From Orbaceae bacterium ESL0727 (lineage in GTDB: Bacteria > Pseudomonadota > Gammaproteobacteria > Enterobacterales > Orbaceae): a DNA stretch of 64,000 bases. The notes under the pieces were generated by a model that saw nothing but the letters and a program-made list of their open reading frames with translations, was not told where the DNA came from and did no database searches. Position numbers and translations under genes: made by a program. The stretch spans positions 868,001 to 932,000 of the forward strand of contig JAQTHY010000001.1 in the NCBI GenBank assembly GCA_029433345.1, given 5' to 3'. Positions 17,314-27,374 of this stretch are shown one piece after another (the stretch's first letter is position 1; each line of letters opens with the position of its first letter).

Positions 17314-19041
17314 ATGATATCAGGCATACTTGTTTCTCCCGGTATCGCTTTTGCCAAAGCGCTATTGTTAAAAGAAGATCCTATTGTGATTAGCAATAGA
17401 CAGATTCCGGATAGTCGAATTAATACAGAAATTGATCGATTTAAAGAAGCTCGCGCAAAATCAAGCGCCCAGTTACATGCGATTATGGAACGCGCAAAAG
17501 TCACATTAGGTGAAGATAAAGCGGCCATCTTTGAAGGGCATATCATGTTACTGGAAGACGAAGATTTAGAATCTGAAGTTATTAATCGTATTCAAAGTAA
17601 ACATTCAACCGCTGATGCTGCTGTACAATCTGTATTTGAAATGCAAGCGAAAGAATTAGAAAATCTCGACGATGAATATTTGAAAGAACGTGCGGCTGAT
17701 ATTCGTGATATCGGTAAGCGCCTCCTAAAAAATATTTTAGGTATCCAGATTGTTGATTTAGGGGCGATTAGCCAACCCTGCATTTTAGTTGCCACCGACT
17801 TAACACCATCTGAAACAGCACAATTAAATTTAGAAATGGTACTCGGATTTATTACCGATGCTGGTGGACGTACATCTCATACTTCTATTATGGCGCGTTC
17901 TTTAGAAATCCCCGCTATTGTCGGCACAACTAACGCGACACAAGAGATCAAACAAGATGATTTTGTGATTTTAGATGCGATCAACAATGCCATTTATGTC
18001 AATCCAGATCATACTACGCAAGAAAGAATGAGACAGATCCAAAATCAATATCTATTGGATAAAGAAGAGCTCGCAAAATTAAAAGATTTACCAGCTGTAA
18101 CATTAGATGGTCATCAAGTTGAAATTTGCAGTAATATTGGTACATCACGTGATATTTCTGGCGCGGAACGTAATGGTTATGAAGGTGTCGGTCTTTATCG
18201 AACTGAATTTTTATTTATGGATCGCGACGCTTATCCTGATGAAGAAGAACAATTTAAAGCCTATAAAGAAGTAGCCGAAGCAACAGGTGGATTACCGGTG
18301 ATTGTTCGTACCATGGATATTGGTGGCGACAAAGAAGTACCTTACATGCATCTACCGAAAGAAGAAAACCCATTCTTAGGTTGGCGTGCAATCCGTATTT
18401 GCTTAGATCGTCGTGAAATATTACATGCGCAATTGCGTGCTATTTTACGTGCCTCTGCATTTGGTAAATTGCGCATCATGTTCCCGATGATTATTTCGGT
18501 TGAAGAGATTCGTCTTTTAAAATCTGAACTCAACATTTTAAAAGAACAACTAACGGCTGAAGGTAAAGCGTTTGATAAATCTATTGAAATTGGTATTATG
18601 ATTGAAACGCCATCTGCGGCTGTAATTGCAAAACATTTAATCAAAGAAGTAGACTTTTTCAGTATTGGTACGAATGACTTGACCCAATATACGTTAGCCG
18701 TTGACCGTGGTAATGAATTGATTTCTCATCTTTATAATCCATTAGCACCTTCTGTATTAACATTAATTAAAAATGTTATTGATGTTTCCCATCAAGAAGG
18801 TAAATGGACCGGAATGTGTGGTGAATTAGCCGGTGATGAGCGTGCGACTATTTTACTGCTGGGTATGGGCTTAGATGAATTTAGTATGAGCTCAGGATCG
18901 ATTCCAAAAATTAAGAAATTGATTCGTAATACCAATTATGCTGAAGCGAAAAAATTAGCCGATACGGCGTTAGAAAAAGCAACCGCAAAAGAGATCATCG
19001 ACTTAGTGACAAAGTACACAGATGAAAAGCAAATTTGCTAG
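17314..19041 (+). CDS. ptsI: PTS enzyme I
   Basis: 575 residues (E. coli 575). Phosphoenolpyruvate-protein phosphotransferase that starts the PTS chain. The N-terminal HPr-binding domain carries the phospho-histidine in [21 protein letters not shown] (about residue 190). The C-terminal PEP barrel has [40 protein letters not shown], and the conserved cysteine in [10 protein letters not shown]. It lies 96 bp after ptsH and 8 bp before crr. Confidence 0.97.
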   Translation: MISGILVSPGIAFAKALLLKEDPIVISNRQIPDSRINTEIDRFKEARAKSSAQLHAIMERAKVTLGEDKAAIFEGHIMLLEDEDLESEVINRIQSKHSTADAAVQSVFEMQAKELENLDDEYLKERAADIRDIGKRLLKNILGIQIVDLGAISQPCILVATDLTPSETAQLNLEMVLGFITDAGGRTSHTSIMARSLEIPAIVGTTNATQEIKQDDFVILDAINNAIYVNPDHTTQERMRQIQNQYLLDKEELAKLKDLPAVTLDGHQVEICSNIGTSRDISGAERNGYEGVGLYRTEFLFMDRDAYPDEEEQFKAYKEVAEATGGLPVIVRTMDIGGDKEVPYMHLPKEENPFLGWRAIRICLDRREILHAQLRAILRASAFGKLRIMFPMIISVEEIRLLKSELNILKEQLTAEGKAFDKSIEIGIMIETPSAAVIAKHLIKEVDFFSIGTNDLTQYTLAVDRGNELISHLYNPLAPSVLTLIKNVIDVSHQEGKWTGMCGELAGDERATILLLGMGLDEFSMSSGSIPKIKKLIRNTNYAEAKKLADTALEKATAKEIIDLVTKYTDEKQIC

Positions 19042-19049
19042 GAGAAATT

Positions 19050-19553
19050 ATGGGTTTTTTCGATAAAATAAAGCAGTTGGTTTCTGACGATGACAAAAAC
19101 AGTATCGACATTATTGCGCCACTAAGTGGTGATATAGTGAAAATTGAAGATGTCCCCGATGTGGTTTTTGCAGAAAAAATTGTCGGTGATGGTGTCGCAA
19201 TTAAGCCAGCAGGTAATAAAATTGTCGCGCCAGTAAATGGCAAGATCTGCAAAATCTTTGAAACTAATCACGCTTTTGCGATTGAATCTGATGAGGGTAT
19301 TGAACTTTTTGTTCACTTTGGCATTGATACCGTCGAGTTGAAAGGTGAAGGCTTTAAACGTATCGCTGAAGAAGGGCAACAAGTGAAAGTCGGTGATACT
19401 ATTATTGAGTTTGACTTACCGCTTTTAGAGAGTAAAGCCAAATCGGTATTAACGCCGGTTGTCATCTCTAATATGGACAGTATTGCCGAATTAACCAAAT
19501 TATCTGGCAGTGTTGAAGCAGGTAAAACACCGATAATGCGTGTCAAAAAATAG
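19050..19553 (+). CDS. crr: PTS glucose-type EIIA component (Crr)
   Basis: 167 residues. The single-domain EIIA-Glc that passes phosphate to glucose-type EIIB and signals carbon status to adenylate cyclase and permeases. [14 protein letters not shown] is the amphipathic N-terminus, NHAFAIES holds the first conserved histidine, and [14 protein letters not shown] holds the phosphorylated one. AGGAG lies 6 bases before ATG 19050. A strong terminator follows. Confidence 0.97.
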   Translation: MGFFDKIKQLVSDDDKNSIDIIAPLSGDIVKIEDVPDVVFAEKIVGDGVAIKPAGNKIVAPVNGKICKIFETNHAFAIESDEGIELFVHFGIDTVELKGEGFKRIAEEGQQVKVGDTIIEFDLPLLESKAKSVLTPVVISNMDSIAELTKLSGSVEAGKTPIMRVKK

Positions 19554-19591
19554 CCACTTATTCCCTAATTAACTGCAAATTTTGCACAAAG

Positions 19592-19625
19592 AAAAATACC
19601 GAGTATCGCACTCGGTATTTTTTTA
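19592..19625. terminator. Bidirectional terminator between crr and pgi
   Basis: A 13-bp perfect stem (AAAAATACCGAGT/ACTCGGTATTTTT, 5-base loop) with T-runs on both strands, serving convergent crr and pgi. Confidence 0.9.
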
Positions 19626-19647
19626 TAGATCTCTTATTATCTCGACT

Positions 19648-21297
19648 TTAACGCCACTTCTTATATTGATTAATTAAATTATTCGTCGATTCATCATGGG
19701 ATGTGACTGATTTATCATCGGCTAATTCTGGTAAAATACGACCCGCTAACTGTTTGCCTAACTCCACGCCCCATTGATCGAAACTGAAAATATTCAAAAT
19801 CACCCCTTGGATAAAGATTTTATGTTCATACATCGCGACTAATGCACCTAAAGTGTAAGGCGTGATCTCTTTAACTAAGATAGAATTGGTTGGTTTATTG
19901 CCGGTAAAGACTTTAAACGGCACGATGTCTTTCACTTCGTCTAAAGTTTTACCGGCAGCTAAGAACTCTTGTTCCACTTGTTGAGCAGTTTTACCAAAAG
20001 CCAAGGCTTCAGTTTGTGCAAAAAAGTTAGACAATAATTTTGGATGATGATCACCTAATGGATTATGGCTAATTGCAGGTGCAATAAAGTCACAAGGTAT
20101 CAGTTTGGTTCCTTGATGGATTAATTGATAAAATGCGTGTTGCCCGTTAGTACCAGGCTCACCCCAAATAATGGGTCCAGTCGAATAAGTGGTTTGGTTA
20201 CCATTGCGATCGACACTCTTACCATTTGATTCCATATCGCCTTGCTGAAAATAGGCAGGGAAACGATGCATATATTGATCGTAAGGTAAAATAGCCTCGG
20301 TTTCAGCACCAAAGAAGTTGTTATACCAAAGACCAATAAAAGCAAGTAAGGCCGGAATATTTTTATCCAGTGGTGTATTTTTGAAATGCATATCCATCGC
20401 ATGGCCACCGGCTAAAAATTGTTTAAAATTATCAAAGCCGATCGATAATACAATAGAAAGCCCAATGGCTGACCAAGAAGAATAACGACCACCGACCCAA
20501 TCCCAAAATACAAACATATTATCGGTATCGATACCAAATTTTGCCACTTCCTTACTATTGGTTGAAATCGCAACAAAATGTTTGGCGACAGCGCTATCGT
20601 CTTTAGCTGCCTTGAGTAACCAATCACGTGCACTTCGGGCATTGGTCATTGTTTCTTGTGTGGTAAAGGTTTTTGATGCAACTAAAAACAGTGTTGTTTC
20701 AGGATTAAGTCCACGTAAATTTTCAATTAAATGCGTGCCATCAACATTAGAAACAAAATGCATAGTCAGATGATTTTTATAAGGTCTTAATGCTTCGGTA
20801 ATCATCACTGGACCCAGATCTGATCCACCGATACCGATATTAACAACATCTGTAATCGCCTTACCGGTATACCCTTTCCATTCACCATTAATCACTTTTT
20901 TACTGAATGATTCCATTTTAGCTAAGACGGCATTCACGTCATCCATCACATTTTTACCGTCTACATAAATGGGGGTATTGGCAATATTTCGTAACGCCAC
21001 ATGTAATACCGCACGATCTTCCGTACGGTTAATCTTTTCGCCGCTAAACATCGCTTGGGTCGCGCCTTTTAGATCACATTCTTCGGCTAATTTATAAAAT
21101 AGTGATAATGTCTCTTGCGTGATACGATTTTTTGAAAAATCAGCTAACAGTTGATCTTCAAAATTGATAGTCAGTTTGCCAACTCGCCCAGGCTCATCAT
21201 GCAAAATTTGTGCAATAGTCTTATCTTTATTCTTATCATAACTTGTTTGTAGTGATTGCCAAGCAGCAGTTGTGGTTGGATTAATTGACTTTAACAT
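19648..21297 (-). CDS. pgi: Glucose-6-phosphate isomerase
   Basis: 549 residues, the same as E. coli Pgi. It interconverts glucose-6-phosphate and fructose-6-phosphate. Signatures are [19 protein letters not shown], the PGI signature around [35 protein letters not shown] (catalytic Glu), and [13 protein letters not shown] (catalytic Lys) near the C-terminus. A single gene with its own promoter; terminator shared with crr. Confidence 0.97.
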   Translation of the reverse strand: MLKSINPTTTAAWQSLQTSYDKNKDKTIAQILHDEPGRVGKLTINFEDQLLADFSKNRITQETLSLFYKLAEECDLKGATQAMFSGEKINRTEDRAVLHVALRNIANTPIYVDGKNVMDDVNAVLAKMESFSKKVINGEWKGYTGKAITDVVNIGIGGSDLGPVMITEALRPYKNHLTMHFVSNVDGTHLIENLRGLNPETTLFLVASKTFTTQETMTNARSARDWLLKAAKDDSAVAKHFVAISTNSKEVAKFGIDTDNMFVFWDWVGGRYSSWSAIGLSIVLSIGFDNFKQFLAGGHAMDMHFKNTPLDKNIPALLAFIGLWYNNFFGAETEAILPYDQYMHRFPAYFQQGDMESNGKSVDRNGNQTTYSTGPIIWGEPGTNGQHAFYQLIHQGTKLIPCDFIAPAISHNPLGDHHPKLLSNFFAQTEALAFGKTAQQVEQEFLAAGKTLDEVKDIVPFKVFTGNKPTNSILVKEITPYTLGALVAMYEHKIFIQGVILNIFSFDQWGVELGKQLAGRILPELADDKSVTSHDESTNNLINQYKKWR

Positions 21298-21448
21298 AGA
21301 GATTCCTTACGCAATATGAATGGATAGATACAATCATAATATAACTATCCCTTTTGCCATTCAAGGTATCTCGTTAGGCATTATTCTGAAAGATGGGTAA
21401 AGCCATAACGTGATTATCAACACAAGTATTAATAAAAAAATAAAGCGA

Positions 21449-22378
21449 CTAATCAATCGTTAAATTGCGCGTTTTTAAATCAAACGGTGTTAATTGGTAA
21501 ACATAATAGTTGAGCCAATTACTAAAAAGAAGATAAGCATGACTGCGCCACGTCGCTTTCGGAGATTGATTAGGATCATTATTCGGGAAATAATATTGTG
21601 GGATCGCAGGTGCTAGCCCCGCTTTAACATCACGATGATACTCATTGGCCAACGTAAAAGCGTCATACTCTGGGTGCCCAGTCACGAATGCCATCCGTTT
21701 ATCCGCAGTTGACATTAAATAAGCGCCAGCAATATCAGATGCCGCTAAAATCGTCAGATCAGTATAGTTTTGAATTTTATCAACCGGGAAATCGGCATAA
21801 CGGGAATGGGGTGCCACAAAGGTATCATCAAAACCACGCGTTAAAATTGCATTTGATTGTAACGTGTTATGTTGATAAACGCCGGAAAGTTTTTGGGTGC
21901 GAGTCAATTTTGGTAAATCATAAAGTACATTTAGCGCAGCTTGTACCGCCCAACAGACGAATAATGTCGATGTGACATGCTCTTTGGCCCAATTGACAAT
22001 CTCAACAAACTTATCCCAGTAAACAACATCAGTAAATGGTACTTTTCCGAGTGGCGCGCCAGTAATAATTAGGCCATCAAAGTTTTGTTCGCGAATATTA
22101 TCAAAATCACAATAAAAACTATTGAGATGTTCGGCCGGTGTATTTTTAGATTCACGCTGATCAATGCGTAATAATTGGATATTAATTTGCAGCGACGAGT
22201 TAGAGAGCAGGCGTAAAAATTGATTTTCGGTCTCAATTTTTTTAGGCATGAGATTTAAAAAGAGTAATTTTAATGGTCGTATTTCTTGCGTATTTGCCCG
22301 TGATGAGAGCATAACAAATACATTTTCATTGCGTAGCACATCAACTGCAGGTAACGAATCAGGAATACAAATTGGCAT
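21449..22378 (-). CDS. metA: Homoserine O-succinyltransferase MetA
   Basis: 309 residues from the ATG at 22376-22378, matching the E. coli length and N-terminus ([12 protein letters not shown]); an upstream in-frame ATG at 22399 is less likely. It makes O-succinylhomoserine, the first committed step to methionine. Motifs: ILNLMPKK-like segment [42 protein letters not shown] (nucleophile Cys), VTGHPEYDA (His and Glu). A perfect MetJ half-site lies about 50 bp upstream. Confidence 0.96.
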   Translation of the reverse strand: MPICIPDSLPAVDVLRNENVFVMLSSRANTQEIRPLKLLFLNLMPKKIETENQFLRLLSNSSLQINIQLLRIDQRESKNTPAEHLNSFYCDFDNIREQNFDGLIITGAPLGKVPFTDVVYWDKFVEIVNWAKEHVTSTLFVCWAVQAALNVLYDLPKLTRTQKLSGVYQHNTLQSNAILTRGFDDTFVAPHSRYADFPVDKIQNYTDLTILAASDIAGAYLMSTADKRMAFVTGHPEYDAFTLANEYHRDVKAGLAPAIPQYYFPNNDPNQSPKATWRSHAYLLFSNWLNYYVYQLTPFDLKTRNLTID

Positions 22379-22430
22379 AATACACACCTCGAGAATCAAT
22401 TTTCAAAGCTATTTAACCGCCTAAACATTT

Positions 22431-22446
22431 AGACGTCTAGATATCC
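22431..22446. promoter_or_regulatory. MetJ operator upstream of metA
   Basis: AGACGTCT at 22431-22438 is a perfect met box, directly followed by AGATATCC (5/8), giving the tandem 8-bp arrangement MetJ dimers need. It lies about 55 bp before metA. metJ itself is not in the window. Confidence 0.7.
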
Positions 22447-22524
22447 ATATATTTCAATATACTTTTTTTATTATTTATTGTCGAGTGTTTTATGATTGAT
22501 TAAAAACAGCATTTTTATTTCGAA

Positions 22525-22562
22525 GTTTCAGAACTATACTATGTTTATGTAAAATTTTTAGG
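22525..22562 (+). repeat. Dispersed 28-38 bp repeat, copy B
   Basis: GTTTCAGAACTA, a slightly diverged centre (TACTATG), TTTATGTAAA and ATTTTTAGG. It shares the tail with copy C 350 bp downstream in the same orientation. It lies in the 672-bp spacer between metA and the broken adhesin gene, which also holds a CGTTTACG/CGTAAACG hairpin at 22760-22780 and no other gene. Confidence 0.75.
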
Positions 22563-22873
22563 GGTGGATTTATTTTTTCTCTCTAATCTTTCCTATTTTT
22601 TTTTCTCTAATTTGATTTTTCGCTTTTTGACTTCAATGTCGCTTATCCCTTTTCAGGCCAATAAAAACGTATATTTTACTTGGGGGATTTTATCAATTTC
22701 TTGATTAAATGATGAAATTAGTCATTTATCTTACGGGTGTGATTATTTATTATTTTAAGCGTTTACGCTAAACGTAAACGTTAATCATTTAGGGTGATTT
22801 GGGTTTTTAGGATGCCAAAATTACAGCTGAATGTGAGTCTAACTGACTAAAACGCGTGACTGTTTTGTTGGAT

Positions 22874-22911
22874 GTTTCAGAACTACTATACGTTTATGTC
22901 AAATTTTTAGG
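22874..22911 (+). repeat. Dispersed 28-38 bp repeat, copy C
   Basis: GTTTCAGAACTAC, TATACGTTTATGT, CAAATTTTTAGG. Closest to the consensus. It lies about 140 bp before the adhesin start codon. Confidence 0.78.
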
Positions 22912-23050
22912 TGAATTTACTTTATAAATATAGCTAAAAAAAACAATTAATTAGCTAAGTAACAAAATAATCATTAGATAAATCAATAATAATTAGCGAG
23001 TTATTGTTCTTTGTAATTTGCTGCAAGAATGGAATGATAAGGAAGAAAAT

Positions 23051-23254
23051 ATGAATAAGCACTTTTATCGAGTGGTGTTTAATCGTACCCGGCGTATGTT
23101 GATGGTGGTGGCCGAGATTGCTAAGGCGCATAACGGTGAAAGTGCGGGTGAGGTAGCAGGTGCCGCTAATCTAGGCAATACAACTGCGCCAGCAATGGGG
23201 TCTCGGCTAACCGTGGCGCGATTATCGACGCTTACCTTTGCTACTTATTTAGCT
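23051..23254 (+). pseudogene. Adhesin/type V secretion gene, 5' fragment (ESPR signal peptide)
   Basis: 68 residues from ATG 23051 (AAGGAAG 7 bases upstream) until the insertion sequence. MNKHFYRVVFNRTRRMLMVVAEIAKA is the N-region of the extended signal peptide (ESPR) found in autotransporters and two-partner-secreted haemagglutinins. A Gly/Ala-rich link and the hydrophobic LSTLTFATYLA follow. The reading frame then runs into the insertion sequence and stops at 23257. The rest of the gene is partly preserved at 24496-25485, but the passenger domain expected between the two parts is mostly absent. Confidence 0.75.
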
Positions 23255-23294
23255 TGATCTGCCCACATTTTAGTGGAGAGTTATTTTTAAATTA

Positions 23295-24101
23295 TTAAAT
23301 CACTTTTTCTTCAAATTGAACGGGGGATAAATAGTTTAAATAAGAGTGTTTTCTTACCCGGTTATAGTAAACCTCAATGTACCACAAGAGCATCGATTTT
23401 GCTTGTGCCATATTTTCTAGTTTGTATCGGTAAATCCATTCTGTTTTTAAAGTATGGAAAAAACTTTCAGCTACCGCATTATCCCAACAATTACCTTTGC
23501 GACTCATACTACACTTTAATCCATAAGCCGTTAATATAGCTTGATAATCCTCTGAACAATACTGACTACCGCGATCACTATGAACAATCACTTTACTCGG
23601 ATACCCCCGATGACGCAAAGCCATGGTTAAGGCTTGGCAGACGAGTATGCTTTCCATATGCGTATCCATCGCCCAACCTATGATTTTACGAGAGTATAGG
23701 TCGAGTACAATAGCAAGATATAACCACTGCTCATTCACTTTAATATACGTTATATCCCATACCCAAGCTTGATTCGGTTTATTCATTGAAAAATGCCTAT
23801 CTAAAATATTTTTAGCGATCGGTTTATCGTGGTTACTGTCCGTTGTTTGCTTATACTTCTTGCGTTGTTTTGCCTTGAGATGAAGTTTATGCATTCGTCG
23901 ACGCACTCGTTCACGTGATAAACAATAACCTTCCTCCAAAAGTTCGACATGTAAACGTCTATAACCATAAAGATGTCGATGCGCTTCAAAGAGTGTTTCA
24001 ATTTTTTTGTCAAGTTGCTCATTAAACAGCGCTCGTTGAGAAGGCAATCGCTTTAAATAGGCATAGTAACCACCACTTGACACGTCAAATAGATGAAACA
24101 A
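23295..24101 (-). CDS. IS3-family transposase OrfB
   Basis: 268 residues from the first ATG. HTH_21-type region (YGYRRLHVELLEEGY), then an rve integrase core with DDE residues in WVWDITYIKV, VIVHSDRGSQYCSED and NAVAESFFHTLKTEW. The frame stays open upstream to the slippery site at 24179-24185 (giving KKGCSVLCEPEIARYEFIKK...), so the working enzyme is probably an OrfAB fusion made by -1 frameshifting. No internal stops; it looks intact. Confidence 0.9.
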   Translation of the reverse strand: MFHLFDVSSGGYYAYLKRLPSQRALFNEQLDKKIETLFEAHRHLYGYRRLHVELLEEGYCLSRERVRRRMHKLHLKAKQRKKYKQTTDSNHDKPIAKNILDRHFSMNKPNQAWVWDITYIKVNEQWLYLAIVLDLYSRKIIGWAMDTHMESILVCQALTMALRHRGYPSKVIVHSDRGSQYCSEDYQAILTAYGLKCSMSRKGNCWDNAVAESFFHTLKTEWIYRYKLENMAQAKSMLLWYIEVYYNRVRKHSYLNYLSPVQFEEKVI

Positions 24102-24148
24102 ACGATGCTTAGATACCGTGTTTTGCTTTTTGATAAACTCGTACCTTG

Positions 24149-24442
24149 CTATTTCAGGCTCGCAAAGTACTGAGCAGCCTTTTTTAGGATGTCGATCTCC
24201 TTTTTACGTAATTCAAGTTCTCTTTTCATCGCTTTATTTTGACGCTCAAGTTCTTGATAGTCTGGTTTTTTATTTGATTTTATCGCGTGGTGAGTGGGTT
24301 TATTCATCGTTTGGTACATCCAATTACAAAATGTTTTATAATTTATACCTAAATCACTGGCTGTTTGTCGATAACTTTGTTTGCTATTTAGTGCTAAATT
24401 GATAGCTTCTTGTTTAAATTGAGGATCGTATTTTTTACACAT
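24149..24442 (-). CDS. IS3-family transposase OrfA
   Basis: 97 residues: a helix-turn-helix (YDPQFKQEAINLALNSKQSYRQTASDLGINYKTFCNWMY) followed by a leucine-zipper-like coil (ELERQNKAMKRELELRKKEIDILKKA). It binds the element ends. Near its 3' end the minus-strand heptamer A-AAA-AAG (plus-strand 24179-24185) is the classic IS3 -1 frameshift site into OrfB. Confidence 0.9.
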   Translation of the reverse strand: MCKKYDPQFKQEAINLALNSKQSYRQTASDLGINYKTFCNWMYQTMNKPTHHAIKSNKKPDYQELERQNKAMKRELELRKKEIDILKKAAQYFASLK

Positions 24443-24495
24443 ATGAGACTCCTTTTTTGTTGCTAAAAAGTCTCCACTAAACTAGGGGCAGATCA

Positions 24496-25485
24496 TACCT
24501 TGCTGAATCGCAACGCGGCATTAAATCTGTGTGATTCTGCTTATTATCGTGTGGAATTGAGTAGTACAGCTGGAGCATTGACCACTCGGTATGGTTACCC
24601 GCGTGCTAGCAATTTTACCGCCTCGAATGCCACTTATTATATCAAACCGTATGTTGATAGACCCTATGTCTGTTATGCGCAACCTAACTTAGATCATCAG
24701 ATTTGGAATAATACAAGTTTGATCGGTTTAGTGAACCAATGGCGTAAAGATAAAGGGTTTATTGTGCAGAATATTAACGATCCTACGGCTAACTTCCCGA
24801 CCACGGGAATAAATAATGTCTTTTTTAATCTCACCTTAGCGGGTGCACTAGTGAGCGATGTGACTTACGAGGCAGAACCAGCCAGTTCGGGGCTGCATCT
24901 GGATATTACTGGGAGCGGCAATGTGGCAAAAGTGACCTTAACCGGCCCGAGACATGGAGCAACACCGGCTGAAGCGGCGACTGCTGTACCAACTACCTTT
25001 ACCTTATATGCTACGATTAATGGCACAAAGACTAAAATCTATAGTTTTAAGTTAAACAAATGGTTTATCGCCAGTCCTGATGAGTCGATTCTTCTATCCG
25101 AATATAATGAAAATTATTGTAATCGTTATGGTGCGGGTTATCGTATACCGCATATTGCTGAATTGACTAATGCCAATCGTGATTCTCGTCCTTATTTTAT
25201 TTGGACAGGTAGTTTAGGGAATCGAGGAACTAAGTACTATACAAGGCAAATTGGCGGTGGTTTATTTGCGGAGTGGGGAGATATGTCAACGTACATTAAT
25301 AATTATTACCCTAATACTGATTTTAGCCATGGCCCCATCATCCCCAATGGCCGTTTGTATGGGCTATAGACCGTATTTACTCCAATTATGCTACTGAAAT
25401 CAACGCTATATTAGGATGGTTAGTTAGTGGTAATATTGGTCTATCATCACCGGCGAACGTGTCACATATCTGTGTCACACCTTAA
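24496..25485 (+). pseudogene. Adhesin gene, 3' fragment with a further frameshift
   Basis: An open frame 24497-25369 (about 290 codons, no start of its own) encodes an extracellular-looking protein: Thr/Asn/Gly-rich beta segments, then a C-terminal module with NYCNRYGAGYRIPHIAELTNAN, IWTGSLG and GGGLFAEWGDMSTY. This resembles the C-terminal adhesion module of enterobacterial invasin/Rat-like surface proteins (family name uncertain). After the stop at 25367-25369, another frame continues sensibly from about 25360: IDRIYSNYATEINAILGWLVSG...SHICVTP, with a stop at 25483-25485. A frameshift near 25360 has therefore cut off the true C-terminus. A precise excision of the IS would leave the two halves out of frame. 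Confidence 0.65.
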
Positions 25486-25535
25486 TTGATAAGTATTTAT
25501 GTATTTTTTATATTTTGGTGCATAGAAAAGCGGAG

Positions 25536-26348
25536 TCAAAATGTGCGGGTGTCTGTGCGCCAAGTGTCTGCGGTGAGTGCTTCGCCGAAATAGCTGTGGA
25601 TTAATTTTTGCGTAATGTCACTTAATGGTGAGGCCAGCACTTCGGCCGTATTGCCAGATTCTACGACAGTACCATTATTCATGACAATAATTTGATCACT
25701 AATATGTTTCATCATTCCAATGTCTTGGGTGACATAGACATAAGATATTTTCTGTTCTTCTTGCAGTGCTAACATAAGATTGATAATTTGTGAACGCATT
25801 GAAATGTCGAGTGCCGCCAGTGCTTCGTCGAGGATGATCACTTTCGGTTTTAGAATTAAAGCACGGGCAAGCGCAACACGTTGTTTTTGCCCAGCTGCCA
25901 TAACTGATGGGTAATAAGAGGCATGTTCAGGTAATAATCCGACCTGTTTTAAGACAGCATAAATCTGTTTTTCGCGATCTTGCGCACTGTAATTGGCGTT
26001 ATATTTTAGTGGGATTTCTAATAATTGGCCAATGCGTAATCTAGGATCGAACGAACTTTCAGCATTTTGGAAAATCATCCGAATTAATGGATAGCGGCTG
26101 CGATAATCGCCATATTCTAATTTATGATCCTCAATCCAAATATCACCTGAACTTGGTTTTATCATACCTACTAACATTTTGGCTAATGTTGATTTCCCTG
26201 AACCATTTTGGCCAATAATCGCTAATGTTTTCCCTTCGTTAAGTGAAAAAGACAGCGGTTTGACTGCATCAATATGGAGATGGCCAAAAAGCCCTTTTGA
26301 TAGCGTGAATTGTTTGGATAAGTTACGTACTTTTAAAATTGGATTCAT
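25536..26348 (-). CDS. sapF: Peptide/putrescine ABC transporter ATPase SapF
   Basis: 270 residues. Walker A GQNGSGKST, signature VMAAGQKQRVALARAL (the SapF variant of LSGGQ), Walker B VIILDEALAALD. The C-terminal SYFGEALTADTWR is specific to SapF. Sap systems are linked to antimicrobial peptide resistance and, in E. coli SapBCDF, to putrescine export. Last gene of the minus-strand sapB-C-D-F operon. Confidence 0.95.
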   Translation of the reverse strand: MNPILKVRNLSKQFTLSKGLFGHLHIDAVKPLSFSLNEGKTLAIIGQNGSGKSTLAKMLVGMIKPSSGDIWIEDHKLEYGDYRSRYPLIRMIFQNAESSFDPRLRIGQLLEIPLKYNANYSAQDREKQIYAVLKQVGLLPEHASYYPSVMAAGQKQRVALARALILKPKVIILDEALAALDISMRSQIINLMLALQEEQKISYVYVTQDIGMMKHISDQIIVMNNGTVVESGNTAEVLASPLSDITQKLIHSYFGEALTADTWRTDTRTF

Positions 26349-26381
26349 CTTTTCACTTTATCTCTATTGGTTAGCTCTATT

Positions 26382-27371
26382 TTACATATCCATATTTAAT
26401 GGGAAATGACACGCAACGGCATGATCTTTAATCGAGATAAGCTCGGGCGTTTGGATGCATTTTTTTTGTGCATAAGGACAACGTGGTCCAAGCCGACACC
26501 CAATGGGCAAATGCTCTAATGAAGGAATGACACCGGGTAACGTATTTAGCGGGCTTTTGTGTGGCATGGCTTTACCAAAGTCGGGAATGGCATAAATTAA
26601 TGCTTGTGTATAAGGGTGATGCGGTGATTTTATTAAATCTTCGCTATCGGCGATTTCGACAGTTTGCCCACAATAAAGAACATTAATGCGATCCGTCCAG
26701 CGAGTCACCATCTGTAAATCATGACTGATCAGTAGAATTGTGGTTCCCATATTTTGATTCATACTGGCTAATAAGCGAAAAATTTGCGCTTCTGTGGTCG
26801 CTTCCATCGCATTGGTCGGTTCATCGGCAATGAGTAATTTTGGTTGATTGGCCAGTGCGATAGCGATCATCACTTTTTGACATTCACCTTCTGTTAATTC
26901 AAAAGGATAAGATTTCATGATTTCTTTGTGTGCTTTGATCCCGACACGATGTAATAATTCAATCGCGCGATTTTTTCGCCAAAATAGCCGTTGCCAAAAA
27001 TGACCTTTGAAGGTTCTTGATGGGATTGCCTCAATTAATTGCTCACCTATTTTCATTGAGGGATCTAAACAAGACTGTGGTTCTTGGAATATCATTGAAA
27101 TATGCGTACTGATCACTTTACGGCGTTGCCTTGGTGATAGCTTGAGCAGATCAATATCGTTAAAAGAGAAGCGATCAGCGGCGATCTTCCAGTTATGATT
27201 AGTGATACCAAGAATAGCTTTGGCAATTAAGCTTTTCCCTGAACCTGACTCACCGACAAGCCCGCGAATTTCACCTTCTGACAGTTTTAAATTCACATGA
27301 TCAATCGCCCGTAATAGACCATTCGGGGTAATAAATTCAATCGTTAAATTGCGAATATCGAGTAGTGCCAT
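26382..27371 (-). CDS. sapD: Peptide/putrescine ABC transporter ATPase SapD
   Basis: 329 residues. Walker [10 protein letters not shown], the unusual signature [15 protein letters not shown] characteristic of SapD, Walker [13 protein letters not shown]. The C-terminal oligopeptide-transporter extension carries [14 protein letters not shown]. SapD also supports Trk potassium uptake in E. coli. 3 bp from the sapC stop, 33 bp before sapF. Confidence 0.95.
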   Translation of the reverse strand: MALLDIRNLTIEFITPNGLLRAIDHVNLKLSEGEIRGLVGESGSGKSLIAKAILGITNHNWKIAADRFSFNDIDLLKLSPRQRRKVISTHISMIFQEPQSCLDPSMKIGEQLIEAIPSRTFKGHFWQRLFWRKNRAIELLHRVGIKAHKEIMKSYPFELTEGECQKVMIAIALANQPKLLIADEPTNAMEATTEAQIFRLLASMNQNMGTTILLISHDLQMVTRWTDRINVLYCGQTVEIADSEDLIKSPHHPYTQALIYAIPDFGKAMPHKSPLNTLPGVIPSLEHLPIGCRLGPRCPYAQKKCIQTPELISIKDHAVACHFPLNMDM

Positions 27372-27374
27372 ACA

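Larger units (their letters stand above)
23255..24495 (-). mobile_element. IS3-family insertion sequence, about 1241 bp
   Basis: Bounded by imperfect inverted repeats of 28 bases, 24 identical: left 23255-23282 beginning TGATCTGCCC and right 24468-24495 ending GGGCAGATCA, both containing TTTAGTGGAGA. Inside are orfA and orfB on the minus strand in the IS3 arrangement. No 3-4 bp target duplication is visible: the left flank ends AGCT, the right flank begins TACC. The element sits inside the adhesin gene. Confidence 0.9.

Noticed and set aside
22525-22911. Pair of repeats B and C as ends of a small mobile element
   Set aside because: They are direct rather than inverted, and there is no duplication of flanks; not enough to call an element.
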